Below, piece after piece: positions 18,039 to 25,204 of a stretch of 64,000 bases of DNA. The stretch's first letter is position 1. The number at the start of each line of letters is the position of its first letter. The DNA comes from Fusobacterium mortiferum ATCC 9817 (lineage in GTDB: Bacteria; Fusobacteriota; Fusobacteriia; Fusobacteriales; Fusobacteriaceae), in the NCBI RefSeq assembly GCF_000158195.2, contig NZ_GL987988.1:609632-673631 (forward strand). Reading direction: 5' to 3'. The notes under the pieces were generated by a model. That model was not told the origin of the DNA, searched no databases, and worked only from the letters and a program-made list of their open reading frames with translations. Position numbers and translations under genes: made by a program.

Positions 18039-19139
18039 TTAATCAGTAAAAAAAATAGAATTTAAAAAATTCTCATAAATTTGTTTATTTTTAATTGATA
18101 AGTATTTCTTTTTTATTTGATTTTCATAGTCTTTCCGATGTTTAGATATAACATTATTCTTTACTATGTCTAGTAGGAAGGAATAATCAAATACCCAACT
18201 CTCTCTTTTTAAGTATTCAAACACTCCTCTTTCCTCTTTTAAATACTCTGGAATATTTTTGGAGAGTTTTTTCAGCTTCATTCTTTCAATTCTCTTATTT
18301 TTTTCATTTCTTCTAAAATTATTGAAATCTTTAGTTAAATTAGCTTTAATTATTTCAAGTTGCTTGATAGGTTTTACTTTTAATTCTTGCTCCAATGCTT
18401 CATAGAATATTTTTTTTAATATATCAACTTCTAAAAAAGTTTTAAGAGAGTTATCACAATTTATTTTTTCCATGATGTTTCTATAATAATCTCTTCCAAA
18501 GAGAACTTCTACTCTAGTTAGTTCTCTATCTAAAAAAAGATTATTCCTATATAACATCTCAAAAGTTTTATCATATATTTTGATAACTTTTCCTGTAATA
18601 TCTTTTTTAGTATCTAATTTAGAATTAATATATATGCTTCTATCTCTTTTTATCTTATCTGGAATATTGGAATCAGTTGCACTATATAAACCTAAAGCTT
18701 TTTTATAATTAGCTCTTAATAGTAATAGGATTACTTCATTCAATTCTGAATAAGATTTATCAAGAGTAATATTAATTTCTAATTCTCTTATTTTTGCTTC
18801 TGATATATCTATATCTACTCCAGCATCTTTCAATACTTTTAATATTTGATTCAAACAATTATAAACTTCAGCTTGGCTGGAATTATAAATATTGTGTTCA
18901 TTTACAATTTTATTAGCATTAAATTCAAGAGTGGCATAACTATATATTTCTCCACTATCTTTTAAATTTTTTGAAAATACTAGATGAAATGCTTTCTCTT
19001 TGATTTCAAATCTTTCAATGTACTCAAATTTATTTGTTATCTCTTTTCTTTCCAGTTGCTCGAAGTTTTTGATATTGAAATTACTTAAAACTATCCTATC
19101 TATTCCAATAACTCCTAGCTTACTAGAATCAATATTCAT
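18039..19139 (-). CDS. Replication initiator-like protein (rolling-circle type?)
   Basis: The 366-residue basic protein is not firmly recognised. The segments VIKIYDKTFEML (about 203-214) and ELTRVEVLFGRDYY resemble the Y-D-K ... E and T-R-x-E-V motifs of replication initiators from filamentous phages and small plasmids. The initial GVIGIDRIVLSNF strand is also Rep-like. No HUH motif is evident, so nicking activity is not shown. ATG 19139 has AAGGAGA six bases upstream; an in-frame ATG at 19211 lacks a site and its extra codons run through a G-rich block. Confidence 0.5.
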   Translation of the reverse strand: MNIDSSKLGVIGIDRIVLSNFNIKNFEQLERKEITNKFEYIERFEIKEKAFHLVFSKNLKDSGEIYSYATLEFNANKIVNEHNIYNSSQAEVYNCLNQILKVLKDAGVDIDISEAKIRELEINITLDKSYSELNEVILLLLRANYKKALGLYSATDSNIPDKIKRDRSIYINSKLDTKKDITGKVIKIYDKTFEMLYRNNLFLDRELTRVEVLFGRDYYRNIMEKINCDNSLKTFLEVDILKKIFYEALEQELKVKPIKQLEIIKANLTKDFNNFRRNEKNKRIERMKLKKLSKNIPEYLKEERGVFEYLKRESWVFDYSFLLDIVKNNVISKHRKDYENQIKKKYLSIKNKQIYENFLNSIFFTD

Positions 19140-19170
19140 AACCATCTCCTTTATTTGAGCTAATCTGCCA

Positions 19171-19200
19171 TCCCCTTTCCCGAACCTACCCGTGTTCACA
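19171..19200 (-). other. G-rich tract upstream of Rep-like gene
   Basis: The minus strand reads three runs of three or four G (GGG at 19189-19191, GGG at 19179-19181, GGGG at 19172-19175) with GG pairs between, in a genome of about 28% GC. It could be a replication nick or binding site, or a G-quadruplex. The function is inference. Confidence 0.4.
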
Positions 19201-19232
19201 TATAAGTTCAACCAAATGACTAGCTACAAATT

Positions 19233-19328
19233 TTATTTATTATTTTTGAATTTAAAATAGGCTGTAACAATAATAGTAGCTGCTACTCCTACTACAAATC
19301 CAACTGCTCCATGAAGTAAAGCTTGCAT
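19233..19328 (-). CDS. Small membrane protein, 31 aa
   Basis: This short gene has a strong GGAGGTGG site seven bases before the ATG. The product MQALLHGAVGFVVGVAATII continues VTAYFKFKNNK: a single Gly/Ala/Val-rich membrane helix with a basic cytoplasmic tail. It lies between a terminator and the Rep-like gene. Size and layout recall small phage membrane or coat peptides, but nothing more can be said. It is too short for most gene callers. Confidence 0.6.
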   Translation of the reverse strand: MQALLHGAVGFVVGVAATIIVTAYFKFKNNK

Positions 19329-19349
19329 TAAACCACCTCCTGAAATTTT

Positions 19350-19397
19350 TACAAAAAATAAAAGAGCTGAGATTTACATTTCTGTAAACCGCAGCTC
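19350..19397 (-). terminator. Rho-independent terminator
   Basis: On the minus strand GAGCTGCGGTTTACA pairs with TGTAAATCTCAGCTC around a GAAA loop, followed by TTTTATTTTTT. It lies just after the zinc-ribbon gene ending at 19423 and separates it from the 31-residue membrane protein and Rep-like gene. Confidence 0.8.
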
Positions 19398-19422
19398 CTC
19401 AAGCTCTAATTCAAATTCAATT

Positions 19423-19611
19423 TTATTTTAAATCAATCTGGATTTCCTCTCCACAACGGGAACAGTTAAAATAACATTTTTCTCCATCTAGTTTTAAGTT
19501 TTTTACACGACTTGGAAAACTGAGAACTCCATTCTTGGTAGAGAGTAAAAATTGATTACACTTCTCGCAAAAATATTCTTTGTCATTTTTGGAATCAATC
19601 TTAAATCTCAT
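19423..19611 (-). CDS. Zinc-ribbon protein, Com-like
   Basis: The 62-residue protein has two knuckles, FCEKCNQFL (Cys-x2-Cys) and FNCSRCGEEI (Cys-x2-Cys), separated by about 28 residues, giving a four-Cys zinc ribbon. The spacing and the strand between resemble Com, the small zinc protein that controls mom translation in Mu, though the similarity is general. It has a short transcription unit of its own, with a terminator directly after it. Confidence 0.6.
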   Translation of the reverse strand: MRFKIDSKNDKEYFCEKCNQFLLSTKNGVLSFPSRVKNLKLDGEKCYFNCSRCGEEIQIDLK

Positions 19612-19728
19612 ATCAAAATATTAGCATACATCAGAATAAAAAGCAACCACTTTTTTATATGCTATCCTCCCTTTTGCCTTGATATATATAGTTTAGCATA
19701 AAAAAATATTTTTTCAAGGGGTTGTGAT

Positions 19729-19761
19729 AAAAAAGTGTACTTCTAAAAGTACACTTTTTTT
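19729..19761. terminator. Bidirectional terminator
   Basis: A perfect 11-base stem (AAAGTGTACTT with AAGTACACTTT, loop CTAA) is flanked by A and T runs, so it can stop transcription in both directions. For the minus-strand early genes it ends the transcript coming from 19812. Confidence 0.85.
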
Positions 19762-19811
19762 GCTGGATTATATTTAGTTCATCTATCTTTTATTCTTAAA
19801 TAAATTTTTTA

Positions 19812-20090
19812 TTAGTTGAATTTTATTTCAAATTCTACGCTTTCAAAATCATTAAATTTAGCAACTCCTATGATAGTTTTAGGACTTACAAATGTTATTT
19901 CAGCATTATTTTCTTTAGTTATTTTACTAATAGTTTTAAAAGATAGTTTTTCTATTTCTCTATGTTGTTGATGTAATTCATATAAATTGTTAGGAGTTTT
20001 TTTTGTAATTTTTTCGAGTTCAAACATATGATATGCCATTATTTTTTTTATACTATTTTCAATTTTTTGTTTAAATTCTTCTTTAGTCAT
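19812..20090 (-). CDS. Hypothetical phage protein, 92 aa
   Basis: No family is recognised. The protein starts with a helical segment (MTKEEFKQKIENSIKKIMAY) and ends in beta strands (AEITFVSPKTIIGVAKFNDF and SVEFEIKFN). It is translated with overlap from the preceding gene and is the last gene before the terminator at 19729, so it belongs to the small-gene early operon. Confidence 0.6.
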   Translation of the reverse strand: MTKEEFKQKIENSIKKIMAYHMFELEKITKKTPNNLYELHQQHREIEKLSFKTISKITKENNAEITFVSPKTIIGVAKFNDFESVEFEIKFN

Positions 20091-20407
20091 CTGTTTTCCT
20101 CTCTCTTTCTAAATTTTACTCTCCATTCAGCTTCTTCTATCTCTTCATCATTGAACTCATGATTTCCACAAAAATAATTAAATTTATTGTGTATGCTTCC
20201 ATCAGAACAATAACATTCCCAAGGGTCATAAGTCAATTTAAACCTATTCATAAATTTACAATTATTACACTTTTTCCCAACTTGTTCTAACTCTTTATTT
20301 AATTCTTCTTCACATCTCTTTTTATCTGGAATGATTACTTTAAAATAATATACTACTGCTACACTAAAGGCTGCTATTCCTAAAGTTATTAATAATTTGT
20401 TCTCCAT
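20087..20407 (-). CDS. Membrane-anchored Cys-rich phage protein
   Basis: The 106-residue product has one N-terminal membrane helix (LLITLGIAAFSVAVVYYF) followed by a charged linker and a Cys cluster (KKCNNCKFMNRF, then WECYCSDG and NYFCGNHEF), then an acidic-basic tail. Five to six Cys in this pattern suggest a metal site or disulphides. The same C-x-x-C-x-F pattern recurs in the 57-residue protein at 23,728. Function unknown. Confidence 0.6.
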   Translation of the reverse strand: MENKLLITLGIAAFSVAVVYYFKVIIPDKKRCEEELNKELEQVGKKCNNCKFMNRFKLTYDPWECYCSDGSIHNKFNYFCGNHEFNDEEIEEAEWRVKFRKREENR

Positions 20408-20410
20408 TTT

Positions 20411-20545
20411 CTACCTCTTTCTTTTTTCTATAAAAATTTTTATTTTTATAATTATAACTACCAAAATTATAAAAATAAATACTAAAATTGGAAATATTAA
20501 AAATTTTAATGGAATTTCATAATTAATAGGTACTATAATAAGCAT
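20411..20545 (-). CDS. Small membrane protein, 44 aa
   Basis: The frame runs from an ATG that overlaps the stop of the zinc-ribbon gene (TAATG) and has GGGAGG upstream. The product MLIIVPINYEIPLKFLIFPI continues into one long Ile/Val/Phe membrane helix and ends in the basic EKRKR. Its stop overlaps no gene but ends beside the next start. Translational coupling on both sides supports a real gene. Confidence 0.55.
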   Translation of the reverse strand: MLIIVPINYEIPLKFLIFPILVFIFIILVVIIIKIKIFIEKRKR

Positions 20546-20769
20546 TATTCCTCCCACTCTGCTATATCCTCAAGTTCAAATTCTTCACTTTCGTACCATG
20601 CCCCACACTTTGAGCAATACAAATTGTCAGCTATAGTTTCTCCTTCTAATTTTCTTAAACACTTTCCAATAGGATTACCTTTTTTATCTATATTGTAATC
20701 GCTGCTCATAACTCTAGTTAATGATATTCTTATTTTTCCACCACATTTTTTACACTCCCAAGCTCCCAT
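20545..20769 (-). CDS. Zinc-ribbon protein, tandem paralogue 2
   Basis: The 74-residue protein begins MGAWECKKCGGKIRISLT and has a second knuckle LYCSKCGAWYES, making a Cys4 zinc ribbon, then an acidic tail (EEFELEDIAEWEE). The start W-x-C-K-x-C-G-G-K is shared with the gene directly upstream, so the two are tandem paralogues. It may be a small regulator or protein-binding ribbon; function unknown. Confidence 0.6.
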   Translation of the reverse strand: MGAWECKKCGGKIRISLTRVMSSDYNIDKKGNPIGKCLRKLEGETIADNLYCSKCGAWYESEEFELEDIAEWEE

Positions 20770-20770
20770 T

Positions 20771-20947
20771 TTATCCTCTCCAATCTGCTATAAGTTGTAT
20801 TAAATAGTTTTCTTCTCCACAATCTTGACATCTATAAATTTCTTCGGCTTCTCTTTCCTCTTCTATGATAAATCCATTTTCATCTAAGCTATCTTTATAA
20901 TGCCTTTCAAACTTAACTTTTCCACCACATTCTTTACAGGCCCACAT
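20771..20947 (-). CDS. Zinc-ribbon protein, tandem paralogue 1
   Basis: The 58-residue protein starts MWACKECGGKVKFERHY and carries a second knuckle YRCQDCGEENY, followed by an acidic-aromatic end (LIADWRG). The ribosome site AGGAGG lies ten bases upstream of the ATG and the stop is two bases before the next start. The shared W-x-C-K-x-C-G-G-K opening with the neighbour shows a local duplication. Confidence 0.6.
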   Translation of the reverse strand: MWACKECGGKVKFERHYKDSLDENGFIIEEEREAEEIYRCQDCGEENYLIQLIADWRG

Positions 20948-20961
20948 ATTTTATCTGCCTC

Positions 20962-21090
20962 CTATATAAACCACTTAAATAATTTTACTTTAATGATAAA
21001 GTTTAATAAGTCAATACCATATGATATTGCAAATATAAAAGTAAGTAATATTATTAATAAAATTATTGGATCTTTTTGATTATTTTTCAC
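20962..21090 (-). CDS. Small membrane protein, 42 aa, GTG start
   Basis: Starting at a GTG that overlaps the stop of the preceding gene (TAGTG), with AGGTGG five bases upstream, the product is KNNQKDPIILLIILLTFIF then AISYGIDLLNFIIKVK and ends LFKWFI. It has one membrane helix and an amphipathic tail. Its stop lies at the ribosome site of the next gene. Confidence 0.5.
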   Translation of the reverse strand: MKNNQKDPIILLIILLTFIFAISYGIDLLNFIIKVKLFKWFI

Positions 21091-21461
21091 TATTCCACCT
21101 CTATTATTGTATTTTCATCACAGCAATATCTTAGATTAGTAGAGCCCAAGCTTTTTATAAATTCCCTCACTGCATCTTTAACCTTTTTAAATTCCTCTCC
21201 ATCATAGTCTATAAAATCATTCATATCCTCATATCCTTCATCCTCAGCTTGAGTTTCAAAAGTACTTTGTATATCTCTTTCTATAAAGGTTTCATCAAAT
21301 ACCTCTTCTGGAATAGTCCCATAAATTGTATATCCCATTTCTTTGTATTCTTTTATATCTTCAACCATATCAGATGGTATATATTTAACATCTTTAAATC
21401 TACTTACAGCACAAACAAAATAACTTATATTTTCATAATCTTTTAATTTAATTTTTCTCAT
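21090..21461 (-). CDS. Hypothetical acidic phage protein, 123 aa
   Basis: The protein is acidic, with FVCAVSRFKDVKYIPSDMVE, a YTIYGTIPEEVFDETFIERD segment and a C-terminal CCDENTIIEVE. No domain is recognised. The start at 21461 is chosen because GAGGTGG is correctly spaced; a longer frame begins at 21473. Acidic small proteins in phage early regions often bind host proteins, but that is not shown here. Confidence 0.6.
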   Translation of the reverse strand: MRKIKLKDYENISYFVCAVSRFKDVKYIPSDMVEDIKEYKEMGYTIYGTIPEEVFDETFIERDIQSTFETQAEDEGYEDMNDFIDYDGEEFKKVKDAVREFIKSLGSTNLRYCCDENTIIEVE

Positions 21462-21732
21462 TTTCCACCTCAAACTTTAAAAATTTTCTTTTAGGTTGTT
21501 TACCTCTATTATATTTGTTAAGAAATATATTTATATACCATGTAGCTAGTGTTTCCAGGTCTTTATTTTTTTTACTAAATCTTTTTTCTTTTTCTCCAAC
21601 TATTCTAAAATTACCTAGAATATAGGTATATTTATCTACTATTTCATCAACATCTATGATGTCATCTTTTATTATCTTGCTATCTACTTCTTGGGATATT
21701 ATCTTTAGTTTTATAAAAATCCCTCCTTCCAA
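21448..21732 (-). CDS. Hypothetical phage protein with non-standard start
   Basis: This frame of about 90 residues contains no Met at all. A TTG at 21732 is the only conventional start but has no ribosome site, whereas GGAGGG sits seven bases before an in-frame ATA at 21714. The product has KIIKDDIIDVDEIVDKYTYI, then ATWYINIFLNKYNRGK and a basic-aromatic KRKFLKFEVE end. It lies just after the integrase gene. Family unknown. Confidence 0.5.
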   Translation of the reverse strand: MEGGIFIKLKIISQEVDSKIIKDDIIDVDEIVDKYTYILGNFRIVGEKEKRFSKKNKDLETLATWYINIFLNKYNRGKQPKRKFLKFEVENEKN

Positions 21733-21737
21733 AATTT

Positions 21738-22799
21738 TTATTTTTTATTCAATATCTTTAATAATTTCTCATCAGCTGAAGTATATGTATGAGCATATAT
21801 TCCTAAAGTTGTTTCTATATTCTCATGTCCTAATCTTTTAGCAATAGTTAGAATATCTACTCCATTATTAAATAGATAAGAAGCATGACTATGTCTTAAA
21901 TCATGGATTCTTATTTTTTTTAATCCAGCTTTTTCACTATATATTCTTAAATCATTTTCAAATAGATGCTTAGTATATGGGAATAATCTCATAGTTTTGC
22001 TTGGTTTATATAACATTTTCAAATATCTTTCTAATAGTTCTACTACACTATCTGGAATAGTTACTACTCTTTTTGATTTTGTAGTTTTAGGAGCTGTTAT
22101 TACATCTTCTCCCTCTAATCTTTGATAACTTTTAGATATAGAGATAGTTTTATTTCTTAAATCTATATCTTTAAGAGTTAAAGCTAGTAGTTCTCCTATT
22201 CTAATACCAGTCCAGAATAAAATATTAAAACCAACATAGTTAGGCATCTTATTTTTTATAAATTGACTAAATTTTTCAAACTCTTCAGGTGTCCATATTA
22301 TCATTTCTTCGGCTTTTTTCTTTCCCATGCTCCCTGCTTTATGACATGGATTTTCTTTCATATTGTGATATTTTACAGCATAATTAAATATAGCTGTTAG
22401 TTGGTTATTTATTGTTTTTAAATATGTAGGAGAGTATGGGGTATTTTTAATAGATACCCCACTTATTAAAGTATTTTGCCATTGCCTTACTTTTACTGGT
22501 GTAATGCTATCTAGCTTTAGTTTAGAAAAGAATGGTAAAATTTTATCTTCAATAATTTTTTTCTTAGTCATCATAGTATGTTTTCTTAATCTATGTGTCA
22601 TATCTTCCATATATAATTCATACAAGCTCTGGAAAGTCATTCTATTATTGAAAGTAGCTTTCATTATAAATTCTCTCTCATAATCTAAAGCTTCTCTTTT
22701 AGTTGCAAATCCTCTTTTGGTAGTTTGAATATTAGTTCCAGTATAATCTCTATAATAAAATACAGCTCTCCAAGTTTTACCATCTTTAAATGCTGGCAT
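21738..22799 (-). CDS. int: Tyrosine-type integrase
   Basis: The 353-residue site-specific recombinase has an N-terminal arm-binding domain (GKTWRAVFYYRDYTGTNIQT), a SAM-like core-binding domain (about 55-160) and a complete catalytic domain: Arg200 in WTGIRIGELLAL, His299-x-x-Arg302 in IHDLRHSHASYLF, His325 in RLGHENIETT and the nucleophile Tyr335 in LGIYAHTYT. Length is normal. It lies in the middle of the phage genome, ten kilobases from the visible phage edge, which is unusual. A decayed relative lies at 45,519. Confidence 0.95.
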   Translation of the reverse strand: MPAFKDGKTWRAVFYYRDYTGTNIQTTKRGFATKREALDYEREFIMKATFNNRMTFQSLYELYMEDMTHRLRKHTMMTKKKIIEDKILPFFSKLKLDSITPVKVRQWQNTLISGVSIKNTPYSPTYLKTINNQLTAIFNYAVKYHNMKENPCHKAGSMGKKKAEEMIIWTPEEFEKFSQFIKNKMPNYVGFNILFWTGIRIGELLALTLKDIDLRNKTISISKSYQRLEGEDVITAPKTTKSKRVVTIPDSVVELLERYLKMLYKPSKTMRLFPYTKHLFENDLRIYSEKAGLKKIRIHDLRHSHASYLFNNGVDILTIAKRLGHENIETTLGIYAHTYTSADEKLLKILNKK

Positions 22800-22810
22800 A
22801 ATTATCCCCC

Positions 22811-22987
22811 TTATGCTAGATTATACTTTTCAAAGAAGTATTTTTTATTAACTCTTCCTCTTAATGTTTCAAATCCTTTTTCTTTTAATTGTTTATTCAA
22901 TTTTCTTATAACAGCATAAGCTGTATTTTCTTTTACTTGAAGTATTTCTTGAACATCCTCTACTCTTAAAAAATCTTTATCTTTCAT
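22811..22987 (-). CDS. Excisionase-like small HTH protein
   Basis: The 58-residue protein, directly upstream of int, contains FLRVEDVQEILQVKENTAYA followed by VIRKLNKQLKEKG and a GRVNKKYFFEKY end, the winged helix-turn-helix layout of small excisionases and MerR-like proteins. ATG 22987 follows TGGAGG with good spacing; a longer frame from 23026 has none. It probably guides int toward excision. Confidence 0.7.
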   Translation of the reverse strand: MKDKDFLRVEDVQEILQVKENTAYAVIRKLNKQLKEKGFETLRGRVNKKYFFEKYNLA

Positions 22988-23735
22988 TGTTAAACCTCCA
23001 ATATATTTCTTCAAATTTTTTCTCATCTACTTTTCCAGGAATAATATTTTTTCCATTTTCTCTTAATTCTTCATTAGCTATTTTCATATATCTGTATGCT
23101 AAAGTCATATTGATTTTATATTTAGTTATTACTTGATGAATCCCAAGTAATTTATTATTGTTAGTAGTACTTTCTTTAGAGAAAAAAATTTCTTTATTTA
23201 CTATAAAATCATTAAAGTTATACCCCAAATTTTCTTTTTTTAGATATGTACAAAAGAATTTCTTATATTCATCAAGAGTTACATTTAAATTTTTTAAAAT
23301 ATTTTTTAAATTTTCTGGATAAATATTAAGCTGTCCATTTTCATATTTTCTTAAAGTTGTAGATTTTTTATTGATTCTTTTACTTAATTCTATTTGTGGT
23401 ATTTTTAATTTTTGTCTTAATTTTCTTAATACTTGCCCAATTATAATATTTTTGTTATCTTCAGTCTTGGGAAAGAACTTTTCTAACTCTTGGATGAAAG
23501 AAGTTTGACTAGATTTATTAACTAAGACTTCCATACTTTTATTAAATAAGATATATTGTGGTCTACCACTTCTTTTTATTCCAAGGAGATAATCATGGTT
23601 TTCTATTTGATAAAAACTCATCTTTATTATAGAACTACTTGATGAATTGTCCTTTTTTATTCCAAGTTTCTCCATTTTTTCTTTAAATGATAGTTTTATA
23701 TTTAATTGGTTAAAATAGTATATTATTTTATCCAT
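22977..23735 (-). CDS. XRE-family HTH regulator, 252 aa
   Basis: A helix-turn-helix of the Cro/CI type lies near residues 100-155 (VLRKLRQKLKIPQIELSKRI then KKSTTLRKYENGQ). N-terminal residues 1-90 include a YLLGIKRSGRPQYILFNKSM strand, and a second helical region near the C-terminus (KYKINMTLAYRYMKIANEEL) looks like another DNA-binding unit. It overlaps the excisionase-like gene by 11 bases, so the two are coupled and it may control int-xis. The ATG at 23735 fits the AGGGG site better than 23744. Confidence 0.65.
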   Translation of the reverse strand: MDKIIYYFNQLNIKLSFKEKMEKLGIKKDNSSSSSIIKMSFYQIENHDYLLGIKRSGRPQYILFNKSMEVLVNKSSQTSFIQELEKFFPKTEDNKNIIIGQVLRKLRQKLKIPQIELSKRINKKSTTLRKYENGQLNIYPENLKNILKNLNVTLDEYKKFFCTYLKKENLGYNFNDFIVNKEIFFSKESTTNNNKLLGIHQVITKYKINMTLAYRYMKIANEELRENGKNIIPGKVDEKKFEEIYWRFNNER

Positions 23736-23901
23736 TAGTATCATCCCCTAAAAATTGTTTTTTATAAAATTCGCAAGTTCCGAATTTTGAAATTTCTTTA
23801 TTATACATCTCACTTTTTTTATTACAGCAAATTAGAACTTCATCATTCCCAATGCTATTACAAAATTTACAAGTGTAACAACTATCTATCTCTTTATACA
23901 T
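23728..23901 (-). CDS. Small Cys-rich phage protein, 57 aa
   Basis: The product MYKEIDSCYTCKFCNSIG continues with LICCNKKSEMYNKEISKFG and TCEFYKKQF. Seven Cys, including C-x2-C-x2-C and a C-C pair, suggest a zinc site. GAGGTGG precedes the ATG and the stop overlaps the next gene's start region. The C-x-x-C-x-F and final CEFY pattern is like that in the 106-residue protein at 20,087. Confidence 0.6.
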   Translation of the reverse strand: MYKEIDSCYTCKFCNSIGNDEVLICCNKKSEMYNKEISKFGTCEFYKKQFLGDDTNG

Positions 23902-23986
23902 CTTCCACCTCTATTAGCTCAAACATAGTATCTATTGCTTTTGTAAAAATACCTTTATGAATAGTTATTTCTATAAATACTTTCAT
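23894..23986 (-). CDS. Small phage protein, 30 aa
   Basis: The ATG overlaps the stop of the preceding gene (TAATG) and has GGTGG upstream. The product MKVFIEITIHKGIFTKAIDT ends MFELIEVEDV. It is beta-strand then helix, without a recognisable motif. Coupling on both sides and a good ribosome site support translation. Confidence 0.45.
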   Translation of the reverse strand: MKVFIEITIHKGIFTKAIDTMFELIEVEDV

Positions 23987-24246
23987 TAAACCACCTTCAC
24001 TTTATAAGCTTTTTTAACTCCTACAGGTCTATAATCAGCTTTTGCCTGTTCTAATGTAATTTCAACCCAATGTTTATCTATTCTTTTTAAGATAATAGGA
24101 GAAAGATTTTTTTGTAAATGTTCATTATAAATAATAACAGCATCTTGAGGATAGGTTAAACTAGCTTTTTCTGCTTTTTCAAATATCTCCCCTCTGGAAT
24201 TTATTTCAATTCCAGAGGTACTTTTAACAATATAATTAAAACCCAT
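23986..24246 (-). CDS. Hypothetical phage protein, 86 aa
   Basis: No family is recognised. The sequence MGFNYIVKSTSGIEINSRGE then FEKAEKASLTYPQDAVIIYN and KHWVEITLEQAKADYRPVGV shows a mixed alpha-beta protein. It overlaps the DUF3102-like gene by 11 bases, so it may belong to the same partition or replication unit. Confidence 0.6.
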   Translation of the reverse strand: MGFNYIVKSTSGIEINSRGEIFEKAEKASLTYPQDAVIIYNEHLQKNLSPIILKRIDKHWVEITLEQAKADYRPVGVKKAYKVKVV

Positions 24247-25204
24247 TTGTTTTCTCCTTTATATCAACTGGGGTATAATTTAATACATTCGCCAATTTTA
24301 TTAATAGTTGATGTGCTTCATCATATGTTTTTTGAATAGGAATAAGAGTTGTTATCTCTCCAGCTGAGGTATTCCAATAAGATTTTAAATTAGGATATCT
24401 AACTATACAAAAACCTTCTTCATAATCACATGAATCTATAAGATAGATACTCCCATCCTCATCTTTATAAAAATGAGATATAGGTTTCTCCTCTATAATC
24501 TCAGCATCTGTAGGTAATTGTAAATTATTTTCATTCTCTCTTGCTTTCTCTTCCTGTTCTATTTCTTTTTGTAATTCCTTTAACTCTTTTATTAAGACTG
24601 AAATATTCTCTTTTTCTTTTACTAGTTCTTTTAAGGAAGTAGCTTTTTCTATTCTTTTTTTAAAAAAATTACAAGTCTTTTTTATATGAGGTTGTAGTTC
24701 TTTTGGTTTTTCAACTATTTCAGGAGTTCCAATTATCTCAACCATATCTTCTACTTTTTTTAACTCTAATTCTAATATTTTTTCTCTAACTTCTACATCA
24801 ACTGCTTTTTTAGTTAATAATTTAACTGCTGGAATAGATAAAGATGATATATGGACTTTTTTATCTGGAGCTAACATATACAGTTCAAATCTTTTAGTCA
24901 ATTCAGATACTTTATCTTTATTAAGTCCATTGAACTTATACCAATCAGTAAATGTCATTTCTCCATAATCTCCATATTTTTTTAACTTTTGTCTTACATC
25001 ATACAAAGCTTTACATATTTCATATAAATTTTCTGAATAAGCTTTAAATCCTTTAAATAAGATTTTTTCTCTTTCAATGATATAATTTTTTTCTTCTTCA
25101 GTGATGACATAAGCTCCAAACTTAAAATCACTATGGTATTCTTCTTCATTTTGGTTTTCAGTTAATTGATTTTTTAATTGCTTAAATATTTCTATATCTG
25201 CCAT
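24236..25204 (-). CDS. DUF3102-like protein, likely partner of ParA
   Basis: The 322-residue protein has a DUF3102-like segment near residues 55-110 (ENLYEICKALYDVRQKLKKY and FTDWYKFNGLNKDKVSELTK) with a helix-turn-helix look, then a long charged coiled coil (about 160-225) and a C-terminal beta domain. Such proteins are often encoded next to ParA in plasmids and phages and act as the DNA-binding half of a partition pair. Here its ATG overlaps the parA stop. The ParB-like role is inferred from this. Confidence 0.6.
   Translation of the reverse strand: MADIEIFKQLKNQLTENQNEEEYHSDFKFGAYVITEEEKNYIIEREKILFKGFKAYSENLYEICKALYDVRQKLKKYGDYGEMTFTDWYKFNGLNKDKVSELTKRFELYMLAPDKKVHISSLSIPAVKLLTKKAVDVEVREKILELELKKVEDMVEIIGTPEIVEKPKELQPHIKKTCNFFKKRIEKATSLKELVKEKENISVLIKELKELQKEIEQEEKARENENNLQLPTDAEIIEEKPISHFYKDEDGSIYLIDSCDYEEGFCIVRYPNLKSYWNTSAGEITTLIPIQKTYDEAHQLLIKLANVLNYTPVDIKEKTNGF

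Noticed and set aside
19140-19211. Longer N-terminus for the Rep-like protein from ATG 19211
   Set aside because: No ribosome site, and the added codons cover a G-rich block that looks like a DNA signal; ATG 19139 has AAGGAGA.
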